Shown here: positions 1 through 8,372 of the stretch, piece after piece
Numbering within the stretch: position 1 is the first letter of the stretch
Layout: the number at the start of each line of letters is the position of its first letter
Assembly (NCBI GenBank): GCA_031284605.1
Contig: JAITXV010000130.1
Coordinates: forward strand, 1-56,236
From: Acholeplasmatales bacterium
GTDB taxonomy: Bacteria; Bacillota_I; Bacilli_A; Acholeplasmatales; Acholeplasmataceae
Reading direction: 5' to 3'
Length of the DNA: 56,236 nucleotides
Position numbers and translations under genes: made by a program
The notes under the pieces: model-generated
Seen by the model: the letters and a program-made list of their open reading frames with translations, nothing else
Databases searched by the model: none
What the model was told of the DNA's origin: nothing

Positions 1-95
1 TGGTGGCATTTTGGATAAAGTTGGTGGCATTTTGGATAAAGTTGGTGGCATTTTGGATAAAGTTGGTGGCATTTTGGATAAAGTTGGTGGCATTC
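1..95. repeat. 21-bp tandem repeat array at the left edge
   Basis: Four complete head-to-tail copies of a 21-bp unit (TGGTGGCATTTTGGATAAAGT) are followed by a truncated fifth copy (TGGTGGCATT). A near-inverted copy of the core (TCAAAATGCCAC, at 117-128) lies just inside. The array touches the window edge, so more copies may exist to the left. Multiple short direct repeats plus an inverted core are what the ends of IS21-like elements look like, but they would also fit operator iterons in front of a leftward gene outside the window. Neither can be settled here. Confidence 0.9.
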
Positions 96-206
96 TCCCC
101 CTCCCTTGTGCCTCCGTCAAAATGCCACATATGCTTTGCATATAATAAAAATATATTCACAAAATTAAATCATTAAAAGACATATATTTGAACTTAGGAT
201 TATTTT

Positions 207-973
207 TTAAATATTAGGATTAACGTTCCAGCCGCTTTCAATTTTTAACTCTAGTAATACGCTAGTAAAATTATAGGTATCTTCTACTAATTTTCCTTTA
301 ATGACTTTAAAATCAGGAGACATAATAAAAACAAACACATAAATATGGTCTTTTGTTTCTAAAGTATAAAATGTTAAATGTCTTTTGTAATCATCTTGAG
401 ATAGATAATATACCATCCCATTCCATTTTTCTTCTAATCCAATTTCATTAACAATTAATGATGATTCATTTTTAAGCTTGGTTTTCATATCATATATGTT
501 ATCAGGAATATCACGCTCATTAGTAATTTGTTTTCTTTCCACTTTTTTAAATCTATAGGTAAACCCCAGTCATTTATATTTTTTAGTTGCTTAGTTAGAG
601 TTCCTTCTAGCTCTTCTTTTGAATTCTTTCTAATAGAACTTATATTTGGATAGTAGTAGGTATATTTATCATCGTAGTTTTGACAAATAAATAAAGTAAT
701 CGAGCGTTGATATTTTATAGTGTCATCACTTATGAATGCGCTATCAAAACTAGCGATTAAATAAAAAAGAGTTCTACCATATTCGTCGTTTTCAATAATT
801 TCAATTTTGCTTGTGTCACATTGAAAAGCAGGAACTTCACTTGCAGCCTGTGCCCATAATTCTATATTTTTTCCATAATATTTATAAGTAAAATGGTTCC
901 AATCAAAACAGGAACTAATAAAACATAAACAAGAAATAATAATTAAAATAAAAATAGTTTTATTCTTATTCAT
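207..973 (-). pseudogene. lipoprotein gene split by a -1 frameshift
   Basis: Two overlapping reading frames (485-973 and 207-542) look like one gene of about 255 residues. The upstream part begins with a signal peptide ending in a lipobox (ISSC, Cys about residue 22), so the product should be a membrane-anchored lipoprotein. The frames join at TTA AAA AAG TGG: slipping back one base continues as VERKQITNERD. One A missing from a run of seven would explain it, so this may simply be a broken gene. However, the zero-frame heptamer is exactly A AAA AAG, a classical -1 slippery site, so programmed frameshifting is possible. The second frame has only a GTG at the junction as a possible start and no ribosome binding site. 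I do not recognise the family. The start codon overlaps the tail of the upstream relic by a few bases. Confidence 0.6.
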
Positions 974-1315
974 ACATATTCCAATAAAAGGTGTATAACA
1001 ATGACCAAAACCAATGAGATAACCTTTTATTGACCCATGCTAACGCATTTTTCTTACTATAATTAGATTTAATTAGATTTTTTGTATCAGGAAAAACTTC
1101 TTTTCTCATCATGCCACTTAGTTCTTTATCAAATATCATTTTTTTTCATTTGAAAGTCCTTTCCCTTTATTTTGTGAACTAATGAGCGTAAGACTACCAA
1201 ATGTATTTGAAAATAATGTTTTTTCTTCTTTCATCTTTTTTGCATGTATATTGTCTTTTCTAATATTGGTTGGGTGATGGTTTTGAGTACCACACTCTTT
1301 ACTAATTAAATTATA
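966..1315 (-). pseudogene. relic of a DUF1524 / GmrSD C-terminal type HNH nuclease
   Basis: Translating the minus strand gives an open segment with ECGTQNHHPTN and then GSLTLISSQNKGKGLSNEKK, a stop, and in the next frame MIFDKELSGMMRKEVF ending at 966. The GSLTLIS..N...SN..K pattern resembles the conserved end of DUF1524 (GmrSD C-terminal) nuclease domains, in which GNLTLL...N..LSN.....K follows the catalytic His region. A single A missing from an A8 run would restore the frame between the two parts. An in-frame TGA at 1316-1318 closes the upstream side, so only the last about 115 residues remain. The assignment is by motif memory only. Families of this type are restriction-like defence proteins, which fits the accessory genes nearby. 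Confidence 0.4.
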
Positions 1316-1493
1316 TCATAGGAAGAGAAGAGGTAATATTAATACTTTGTCTAAAATGCAAAATATTTTAGATAAATAAAAAATCTAATAACGTAAATAA
1401 CTATTAGAAGTTACTCTTAATTTTGATATATAATCTATTTTAATAAATCTTTGATAAGTATAATGATATAATAAAAGAAAAAGGGGTGTTTTT

Positions 1494-2465
1494 ATGGCTA
1501 ATATTGCTGGTAAAAAAATTAAATTATTTTCGTTAAATGCTAATAGAAAATTAGCTGATGATATAAGTTTAGCTTCAAAAATTCCATTGTCTGAGGTAAG
1601 AGTTGTTAAATTTTCAGATGGTGAAATTAATATTTCAATTACTGAAACAGTGAGGGGACATGATTGTTTTGTGGTACAATCTACAAGTAGACCAGCAAAC
1701 GATAATCTTATGGAATTATTAATTATGTGTGATGCCTTAAAAAGAGCTAGTGCTAAAAGTGTAACTCTTATAATGCCTTACTATGGTTACGCAAGACAAG
1801 ATAAGAAAGCAGAATCAAGACAACCAATAACTGCTAAATTAGTTGCTGATTTATTACAAACAGCAGGGGCTAATAGAGTTATCTCTATTGACTTACACGC
1901 TGCTCAAATCCAAGGGTTTTTTAATATTCCAATTGATAATTTCCCAGCTGGACCATTACTAGCTAAATGGTTTATAAGGAACAAAATAACTAAAGATATT
2001 ATTGTAGTCAGTCCTGACCATGGTGGAACTTCAAGAGCTAGAAGTTTTTCTAAAATCTTTGGTGATAACACACCAATAGCTATTATAGATAAAAGAAGAC
2101 CAAAACCTAATGAAGCTGAAGTTATGAATATAATAGGTGATGTAAGAGGTAAAACTGCTATTATTATCGATGATATGATAGATACAGCAGGAACTTTAGC
2201 TGCAGCAAGTAATGCTTTAGTTGATGCAGGCGCTACAAAAGTATATGCTGCTGCTACTCATGCTGTATTAAGCGGGGATGCTTTAACTAAAATTAATGAA
2301 TCTAAAGTTGATAAAGTTGTGATAACAAACACTATTAAATTAGAAGAAAATATGAAATCTGATAAAATAGTTGAACTATCTATAGGTAAAATATTAGGAG
2401 AAGCTATAGTACATATAGTAAATGATGAAGCAATAAGCCAGTTATTTGATAATCCTGCTGAATAA
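1494..2465 (+). CDS. prs: ribose-phosphate pyrophosphokinase
   Basis: Makes PRPP from ribose 5-phosphate and ATP in the cytoplasm, feeding purine, pyrimidine, NAD and histidine pathways. The 323-residue length is normal for class I enzymes. Visible motifs are the flexible catalytic loop RQDKKAESRQPITAK (about 101-115), DLHAAQIQGFF, the pyrophosphate-site stretch SPDHGGTSRA and the PRPP loop IIIDDMIDTAGTL (about 222-235). A good ribosome binding site (AAGGGGTG) precedes the ATG, and TATAAT-like hexamers lie 20-40 bases upstream. The following gene is packed directly behind the stop codon. No PurR-type operator was recognised. Confidence 0.97.
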   Translation: MANIAGKKIKLFSLNANRKLADDISLASKIPLSEVRVVKFSDGEINISITETVRGHDCFVVQSTSRPANDNLMELLIMCDALKRASAKSVTLIMPYYGYARQDKKAESRQPITAKLVADLLQTAGANRVISIDLHAAQIQGFFNIPIDNFPAGPLLAKWFIRNKITKDIIVVSPDHGGTSRARSFSKIFGDNTPIAIIDKRRPKPNEAEVMNIIGDVRGKTAIIIDDMIDTAGTLAAASNALVDAGATKVYAAATHAVLSGDALTKINESKVDKVVITNTIKLEENMKSDKIVELSIGKILGEAIVHIVNDEAISQLFDNPAE

Positions 2466-2469
2466 AAAA

Positions 2470-3390
2470 ATGGATAACTTAAATGAAACCTTTGAAAATA
2501 TTAGAATTGAAAAATATAAGCGATATAAAAAATATATTTTTCTTATGTTTTCTTTTTTAGGACTTACTGTTATTGGTTTCTTTATAACACTATTTACTAT
2601 AATATTTGGTAATAGACAAAATATATTCTTAATAATATTACCTTTCGTATCATTTACCTTACCTATAGTACCTACAATAGTTTTTGGTGCTATGGCGATA
2701 GTAACAAATTATAAGTTTTCAAAAAATGTAAAATCACAAGCACTTCCAGAGATGCTAAAAACTGTTTATAAAAATTCTTGTTATGAATTAAACGGAGGAA
2801 TTCCATTAAAAGATATTCTTATGACTAAGATGGTGTATGCACCATCTAACCATAAGAGTGAAGACTATATCAAAGGAATATATAATAATATATTTTTTGA
2901 ATCTTGTGATTTAACTCTTAAAACTACTTCTACAGATGGTCAAGGACATACAACTGAAACTGTATATTTTAATGGTTTATGGATAATATTAAAAAAAATA
3001 AGAAATGAAAACAATAGTGTTTTAGTTTTAGAAAGAGGATTTCCAAGTGGTAGTATGAAAGGGTTAGAGAAAGCAGAAGTTGAAGGTATCTTATTTAATA
3101 AGAAATTTAAAATATACGCAACAAGTAAGTTTGATGCTTTTTATGTATTAAAACCTGTATTATTAGAAAAGTTAGTTGCTCTTGAAGAAGAGCATAAAGG
3201 AACAATAGCTTTTGGATATGTTGGAAAAGATTTGCATATTGGAATTAATGATTTTAAAAATCATTTTGAATTTAGTATTAAAAAACCACTAACTTCAGAA
3301 AATGTTGCATTGTTTAGAACAAATATTGATATTTTCAAAGATTTAATTGATATTTTCAAACTTCGTAACGCAAATGATGAAAGCATATAA
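2470..3390 (+). CDS. DUF3137-like membrane protein
   Basis: The ORF track begins at a TTG inside prs, but the ATG at 2470 (MDNLNETFENIRIEKYKRYKK) is the more natural start, giving 306 residues; no strong ribosome binding site is seen, so translation is probably coupled to prs termination. Two hydrophobic segments lie at about residues 20-45 and 55-80, followed by a soluble domain with alternating beta-rich stretches. The layout and the LemA gene just downstream fit DUF3137 proteins, whose function is unknown. I recognise the family from architecture and neighbourhood rather than from a diagnostic motif. Confidence 0.55.
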   Translation: MDNLNETFENIRIEKYKRYKKYIFLMFSFLGLTVIGFFITLFTIIFGNRQNIFLIILPFVSFTLPIVPTIVFGAMAIVTNYKFSKNVKSQALPEMLKTVYKNSCYELNGGIPLKDILMTKMVYAPSNHKSEDYIKGIYNNIFFESCDLTLKTTSTDGQGHTTETVYFNGLWIILKKIRNENNSVLVLERGFPSGSMKGLEKAEVEGILFNKKFKIYATSKFDAFYVLKPVLLEKLVALEEEHKGTIAFGYVGKDLHIGINDFKNHFEFSIKKPLTSENVALFRTNIDIFKDLIDIFKLRNANDESI

Positions 3391-3476
3391 AAGATTTTTT
3401 GAAAAATAACAAAAACAATATCAAAAATAATTTATATTATGATATAATTTATATATAACAAAAGGAGGATTTAAGT

Positions 3477-4043
3477 ATGGGATGGTTAGTTGGAGGAATA
3501 ATACTTATAGCAATAGCACTTGTTTTATTAGCAGTTTTAATAACATATGTTACTATTAGTAATTCATTAAAAAAATGTACAGTAAAAATTGACGAGGCAT
3601 TGTCAGGAATTGACGTAATGCTAGTACAAAGGTATGATTTGCTCACTAAGTCAATAGAAGTATTGAAAGGTGCTAAAAACTATGAAAAAAGCACTATCGA
3701 GGATATAGTTAAACTTAGAAAACTTGATACTAACTCTACTTTAAAAGAAAGAGAAGAATATGATAAAGAAATAAGTTCTGGTTTTAGTAAAATAAATGTT
3801 TCATTAGAAGCATATCCTAATTTAAAAGCTGGTTCTAGTTATTTATTATTACAAAAACAAATATCCGAATGTGAAGATAACTTACAAGCATCAAGGAGAA
3901 CTTATAATTCTAACGTTAGCTACTATAACCAAAAGTTAGTTAGCTGGCCATCAAGTATTATAGGAAGATCATTAAAACTTGAAAGCAAATCATTTTTTGA
4001 AGCAGATGAAAATAAGAAAGGTGACGTAGCTATAAATTTATAG
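3477..4043 (+). CDS. lemA: LemA family protein
   Basis: A 188-residue protein with one N-terminal transmembrane helix (about residues 3-28) and a long helical domain after it. The segment IDEALSGIDVMLVQRYDLLTKSIEVLKGAKNYEKST matches the LemA pattern (V.EA.S.IDV.L..R.DL...L....KG...HE). LemA proteins are membrane-anchored helical bundles of unclear role, outside facing the N-terminus. A strong site AAAGGAGG precedes the ATG, and a TATGATATAATTTATA promoter region lies upstream, so it probably has its own transcript shared with the small membrane protein that follows. Confidence 0.85.
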   Translation: MGWLVGGIILIAIALVLLAVLITYVTISNSLKKCTVKIDEALSGIDVMLVQRYDLLTKSIEVLKGAKNYEKSTIEDIVKLRKLDTNSTLKEREEYDKEISSGFSKINVSLEAYPNLKAGSSYLLLQKQISECEDNLQASRRTYNSNVSYYNQKLVSWPSSIIGRSLKLESKSFFEADENKKGDVAINL

Positions 4044-4091
4044 TCTGTTACTACAGATATTATTATATGGTATTACGTTAGAAGGAGTTTT

Positions 4092-4388
4092 ATGGCAAAA
4101 GAAAAAAATACAAAAAGTAATTCAATAGGTATGGTATTAGGATTTTTATCTTTCTTTGGACTTCTTTTTTGGAGTATAATAACACTTTTAGGAGTCTTTG
4201 GAGTTAGTCTTCCTGGACCTTTACCTTTTATAAGTCTATTATTTTTGTTACTTACTTTGTTTTGGAGTGCTTGGCTATTTGTGAAACATAAATCAAAGGG
4301 TTGGAAAATATTATATGCAATAATAGTTGTAATTGCAATTCTAGCTTGGGTTTGGGGTTCTGGATGGTTAGTTTTCTGGAAAAAATAA
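4092..4388 (+). CDS. small membrane protein
   Basis: A 98-residue protein with a short charged N-terminus followed by three likely transmembrane helices (about 13-35, 43-63 and 71-90), rich in Trp, Leu and Phe and ending in a Trp-Lys-Lys tail. AGAAGGAG lies just ahead of the ATG. It follows lemA by 48 bases and ends at a strong shared terminator, so it probably belongs to the same transcript. No family recognised. Confidence 0.75.
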   Translation: MAKEKNTKSNSIGMVLGFLSFFGLLFWSIITLLGVFGVSLPGPLPFISLLFLLLTLFWSAWLFVKHKSKGWKILYAIIVVIAILAWVWGSGWLVFWKK

Positions 4389-4400
4389 AAAAAAAATCAT

Positions 4401-4437
4401 AAAATACACCTATTACATTATGTAACAGGTGTATTTT
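4401..4437. terminator. bidirectional intrinsic terminator
   Basis: AATACACCTATTAC and GTAACAGGTGTATT form a 14-bp stem with one mismatch around a 5-base loop, with T-runs on the right and A-runs on the left. It ends the lemA-side transcript and the convergent DUF4143 ATPase gene. A close copy lies behind the second DUF4143 gene (5973-6008), so gene and terminator appear to have duplicated together. Confidence 0.85.
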
Positions 4438-5781
4438 TTATAACAAACCAACCATATATATTGGTAAATGTATTATTTCATCTTTAACCATATAGTCACG
4501 ATCATAAATAATATAAGATTTCCCAATGTGTATAGAAAATTTCTTTCTTATTTTATCTAATGAAGAGTGTTCAGTATAAGCTGATGATTTTGTTTCAAGA
4601 GGCGAAAGTTTTGATCCAATTCTTAATAAAAAATCTATTTCAACTGGTCTTAGGTTTTCTTCTTTATCTAAATTATAATAAAATATCTGCTCATGATTGC
4701 TAGACGCTATTTGTTGTGCAACAACATTTTCTGCAATCATTCCTTCATTTATATGAAGTTTATCAAAAAGTAATTTGTTATAAATTTCATCTTCCATAAT
4801 TATTTTTTGACCTAATGCTAGAGTAACGAGTAATCCTGTATCATTTATAAATACTTTTCTTTTGTTATAATCAAGAGTAAATGCGAATGCGATGTTTGGA
4901 ACGCTAGTTGCGAAAAATTGATTAATTAGCTTCGCTTCTTCTAGCCATGTAAAAGTTGTATCAAAATTTCTAGTTTTAGCATTCTTGCCCATTGATGTAA
5001 TATTAAACTTTTTATTAGGGTTTGAAAGTTGAGAAGGAATTTGATTATATATATCTAGTACTTTTTCGCTAGATATTTTAGGTAGCTTACGCATATCGTC
5101 TTTGTATAAAGATATTATATTTTGTTTTATAGAATCTACTTTTCTAAAATCTTTACTACTAATGTATTCATTTACTGCTTGTGGCATACCACCAACTATC
5201 ATATATATTCTAAAATCTTTCATAAATTTATCATGATTCACACCAACACGTTTTTGTTTTGTGTAACATTCCCTAATAAAATTAAATTGTTGTTCCCCAT
5301 TATCATATAATGCCCACATAAATTCCTCGAAATCAAATGGATGTAAAGTAATTTTCTGTTCTTCTGAAGGTATAGTGATATCTTTAATATTCTTTTTTAT
5401 AGAAATAAGAGAACCTGTCTCAATATAATCATATCTTCCATCTTCAACGAAATGTTTTATTAGTTCTCTTGCGTGCGGATACTTTTGAACTTCATCAAAA
5501 ATAATTAAAGTATTTCTTATATAAAATGTAGTGTTAACTACGGCTGATAGTTCAGCAAAAAATAAATCTTTGTCATCGAATCCTTCTTCAAATAAACTAA
5601 TAATTCGTTTATTTTTCATTGAAAAATCAATAACAATATAACTTTTATACTCATTAGCACCGAATTCTCTAGTGATAGTAGACTTTCCAACTCTTCTAGC
5701 ACCTTCTATTAAAAGTGCTGTTTTTCCATTACTTTCTTTTTTCCAATTTACTAATTCCTGATATATTTTTCTCTTTAACAT
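4438..5781 (-). CDS. AAA+ ATPase with DUF4143-type C-terminus (copy 1)
   Basis: A 447-residue protein from the ATG at 5781; the track starts at a GTG nine bases earlier, but that GTG is part of the site AGAAGGTG, so the ATG is preferred. It has an N-terminal P-loop domain with Walker A GARRVGKS (27-34), Walker B LIIFDEVQ (about 90-97) and the sensor-like ETGSLIS. The C-terminal part contains FINDTGLLVTL and a D-x(n)-E-x-K arrangement (EIDFLLRIGS..PLETKSS) typical of the PD-(D/E)XK-like fold of DUF4143. The family is widespread, often in many copies per genome; its role is unknown, with toxin, defence or selfish-element functions suggested. It is a paralogue of the gene at 6009-7351 and shares the ending YMVGLL. 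Two 29-bp direct repeats lie just upstream. Confidence 0.88.
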   Translation of the reverse strand: MLKRKIYQELVNWKKESNGKTALLIEGARRVGKSTITREFGANEYKSYIVIDFSMKNKRIISLFEEGFDDKDLFFAELSAVVNTTFYIRNTLIIFDEVQKYPHARELIKHFVEDGRYDYIETGSLISIKKNIKDITIPSEEQKITLHPFDFEEFMWALYDNGEQQFNFIRECYTKQKRVGVNHDKFMKDFRIYMIVGGMPQAVNEYISSKDFRKVDSIKQNIISLYKDDMRKLPKISSEKVLDIYNQIPSQLSNPNKKFNITSMGKNAKTRNFDTTFTWLEEAKLINQFFATSVPNIAFAFTLDYNKRKVFINDTGLLVTLALGQKIIMEDEIYNKLLFDKLHINEGMIAENVVAQQIASSNHEQIFYYNLDKEENLRPVEIDFLLRIGSKLSPLETKSSAYTEHSSLDKIRKKFSIHIGKSYIIYDRDYMVKDEIIHLPIYMVGLL

Positions 5782-5833
5782 AAATATCACCTTCTATAGT
5801 TAAATTATATCATAACAAAAGAAAAACAATATA

Positions 5834-5895
5834 AAAAACGCACCAAATTGCATAATTCAAATTGAGAAAAACGCACCAAATTGCATAATTCAAAT
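5834..5895. repeat. pair of 29-bp direct repeats upstream of ATPase copy 1
   Basis: AAAAACGCACCAAATTGCAT and following bases occur identically at 5834-5862 and 5867-5895, a 33-bp period. They lie 50-115 bases upstream of the ATPase start, in the position expected for operator sites. A 33-bp period is near three helical turns, which would place two bound proteins on the same face. Confidence 0.95.
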
Positions 5896-5972
5896 AAAAT
5901 AAAGACTACAGTTCTTACTTAGGTTTTAGATTATAGATGGATAGTTTTTAAAAAATAAGAAAATTAATCATA

Positions 5973-6008
5973 AAATATACCTGTTACATTGTGCAATAGG
6001 TGTATTTT
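5973..6008 (-). terminator. intrinsic terminator of ATPase copy 2
   Basis: AATATACCTGTTAC pairs with GCAATAGGTGTATT through a stem containing G-U or mismatched positions, followed on the minus strand by A/T-rich sequence. It is clearly homologous to the terminator at 4401-4437 behind ATPase copy 1. Confidence 0.65.
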
Positions 6009-7351
6009 TTACAATAAACCAACCATATATACTGGTAAATAGATAGTATTTAATTCTTTTTTAAAATCTTTAGTATAAATAATATATGAATCACCAAGCA
6101 ATTTAGAAAACTTGTTTTTAATTGCATCAAGCGATGGATAGTTTTTATAACTTGATGATTTTATCTCAAGAAGTGATAATTTTTTATTATTTTGTATAAT
6201 AAAATCAGTATTGTGGTACTTCTTAGAACCTTTTATAGCATTCCCATAATAGTATACTAAACTATTGTTTGAAGCAACTAGTTGTTGAGCAACTATATTC
6301 TCAAAAAACATTCCTTCATTTATGTGTAGTTTATCTAATAGAATTGATTTAAAAATATCTTTATCAACCAATTCTTTATTCTCTAAAGCGAGTGTAATTA
6401 ACAACCCCGTATCTAAAAAATATATTTTTTTCTTAGAATAGTCAATATTCGACTTTAAATCTAAAGTTGGTAAATTTGTAGCTTTGCTTATATTAATCAT
6501 TTTAGATTGTTCTAACCACTTAAACGCAGTATCAAAATATCTATTTGTGGTATCTGGAGAAACTGCAGAAAATTGAAATTTTTTGTTTATTTTTGATAAT
6601 TGTGCAGGTATTGATTCAAATATTAGCTTTACTTTTTCAATAATTTTTCCATTTGCTTTACTTATATCGTTTCTATATAACTCCAAAATTGACTTTTTTA
6701 TTTGTTCGACTTTTTCATAGTCGTTGGTACATATATATTCTTTTACAACACCCGGCATCCCTCCAATAAGCATATAAAGTCTAAAATCTTTTAAAATAGT
6801 TCGGTGAATGGCTTCGCCTAATGGCATTTTGTTGATAAAATATTGTCTTATATTATTAAAAATAACATCTTTGTTTATTGCCCATAAAAATTCCTCAAAA
6901 TCCATTGGATTTAGAGTTATCTTATATTCTTCAGAAGGAATTAGTATATTTTTTATATTTTTCTTTATAGAAATAAGAGAACCTGTTTCAATAAAATCAT
7001 AACGCCCATCTTTTACAAGTGCTTTTAGGGCTTGTCTAGCTAGAGGAAACAACTGAATTTCATCAAATACTATTAACGTTTCTCTTTCATAGAATGTAAC
7101 ACCAAATACAGTAGACAAAGAAAAAAGAATTCATTTAGGTTACGTAAACCTTTTTTAAACACTTCCTTAAATAAATTAATATCAACAGAAAAATCAATAA
7201 TCAAAAAGCTCTTATATTCATTCCTTCCAAATTCCTTTACAAGCGTGGTTTTTCCAACACGTCTAGCACCTTCAATTAACAATGCAGTCTTGCCTTGTGA
7301 TTCGTTTTTCCATTTTAACAAATTACTATACAATTTTCTTTTAAATGCCAT
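6009..7351 (-). pseudogene. AAA+ ATPase with DUF4143-type C-terminus (copy 2), frameshifted
   Basis: The frames 7073-7351 and 6009-7118 are the two parts of one gene of about 447 residues, the same length as copy 1. Part one carries Walker A GARRVGKT; part two resumes with STVFGVTFYERETLIVFDEIQ, matching AVVNTTFYIRNTLIIFDEVQ in copy 1. The break is at AATGAATTCTTTTTTC, where one T missing from a run of seven restores LNEFFFSLSTVFG. Downstream are FLDTGLLITL and the nuclease-like TDFIIQ..LLEIKSS. The rest of the reading frame is clean, so the break is recent, phase-variable or a sequencing error. No ribosome binding site precedes the ATG; a TATAAT directly before it hints at a leaderless start. 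Two repeats lie just upstream. Confidence 0.85.
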
Positions 7352-7392
7352 TATAATAATCTACTTTTAAATATTATAATATGTTTTATAAA

Positions 7393-7445
7393 AAATTATA
7401 GGTTTTTACACCTTTAGAAATATAGTAAATTGCAGGTTTTTACAC
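7393..7445. repeat. pair of 19-bp direct repeats upstream of ATPase copy 2
   Basis: AAATTATAGGTTTTTACAC (7393-7411) and AAATTGCAGGTTTTTACAC (7427-7445) are two copies differing at two bases, with a 34-bp period. They sit 42-94 bases upstream of the ATPase start. The sequence differs from the repeats in front of copy 1, but spacing and position match. Confidence 0.9.
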
Positions 7446-7511
7446 GTTCTAATTTTTTTGTAAAATAAAAAATTAAACGTTAATATCATATTAAACAAAA
7501 TCAATATATGA

Positions 7512-7517
7512 TATACT
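7512..7517 (+). promoter_or_regulatory. probable -10 element (TATACT)
   Basis: TATGATATACTATAAG is a good extended -10 region about 135 bases ahead of the decayed gene at 7652. No convincing -35 was found. The stretch from here to 7635 holds no ORF; it contains a weak inverted repeat (CTGAAAGTCC and GGATTTTCAT) that could be part of a leader. Confidence 0.4.
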
Positions 7518-7651
7518 ATAAGAGAATGCTAGTGTTCATTTATTTGAGTGTAAAACCATACTGAAAGTCCTTAAATTGTTTTGTAAACTCTTGGATTTTC
7601 ATATGAAGTGATGATAAAATAATAATATATTAATTAAGGAGGGGACTAGTT

Positions 7652-8147
7652 ATTAGTATAATAAGAACTAAAAAAGAACTAAAAAATGAAAAAGATATTT
7701 TAGAACAACTATCTAAGGATATTTGTAAAAAACTTGAAGAAAAATTATATAAATTTAAGTGTGCCTTTTATAGTGGACATACATATAAAGATAGTTTAGG
7801 TAATTGGAAAGAGTTAGAATACCATATTCCAGTAATAACTGTTGAAAATATTTGTGATTTAGAAATTACTTTAGATACAATTAGTATCTCTACAAAGCTT
7901 ACTAATGAAGAAGCGTTGTTATATGATTGGGAAAATATTGAAGAATATTTTTTCGAAGTATACGAAAGTAGTTGACTATTTATCTGATTATTATAATGAA
8001 CTACATAATATTAAAAAGTTGTTAGAAAACATAAAAAATAGTGGTGAAAATGAAATAGGAATCTCTTTTACCGTAGATTTAACAAAATCTTTTGATTATA
8101 TAATCAAAATTATCAATATATTAAAAGATGGAAGTTGTTATTACTAA
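7652..8147 (+). pseudogene. unknown gene with lost start codon and a frameshift
   Basis: A strong site AAGGAGGGG is followed seven bases later by ATT AGT ATA ATA, an open frame continuing for about 107 codons. An ATG-to-ATT change would explain the lack of a start, although ATT can initiate weakly. The frame stops at a TGA at 7974, but the +1-shifted frame (FSKYTKVVDYLSDYYNELHNIKK) continues to 8147; the switch point is a T6 run. The combined product would be about 163 residues, soluble and charged, with a helical C-terminus. No family recognised. The ORF-track entry at 7905 is only the second half. Confidence 0.5.
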
Positions 8148-8206
8148 GTATGCTTGTATGTGGTTAAAAAGTTTGAAAAATTAATCTAAAATTATCAGAC
8201 ACAAGT

Positions 8207-8257
8207 ATTATTACTCGCCAAATGTAGTATATTTTATGAGGATTTGGCGAGTAATAA
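8207..8257. repeat. 51-bp palindromic repeat, copy A
   Basis: TTATTACTCGCCAAAT and ATTTGGCGAGTAATAA form a perfect 16-bp inverted repeat around the 18-base spacer GTAGTATATTTTATGAGG. The second copy lies 99 bases downstream with the same spacer. Confidence 0.93.
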
Positions 8258-8305
8258 ATTCAAAAATTCTTTTTTATGTGTTTATTAAGATAAAAACGTT
8301 ATAAC

Positions 8306-8356
8306 ATTATTACTAGCCAAATGTAGTATATTTTATGAGGATTTGGCTGGTAATAA
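8306..8356. repeat. 51-bp palindromic repeat, copy B
   Basis: TTATTACTAGCCAAAT pairs with ATTTGGCTGGTAATAA around the same 18-base spacer as copy A. Relative to copy A one C-G pair has become A-T on both arms and one pair has become a T-G wobble, so pairing is preserved while sequence changes. It ends just before the ribosome binding site of the ATPase gene. Confidence 0.93.
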
Positions 8357-8372
8357 TTTTTAGGAGAACAAA

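Noticed and set aside
1-95. CRISPR array
   Set aside because: The 21-bp units are directly adjacent with no variable spacers.
5834-5895. Short CRISPR array
   Set aside because: Only two repeats four bases apart; no spacer and no cas genes in the window.
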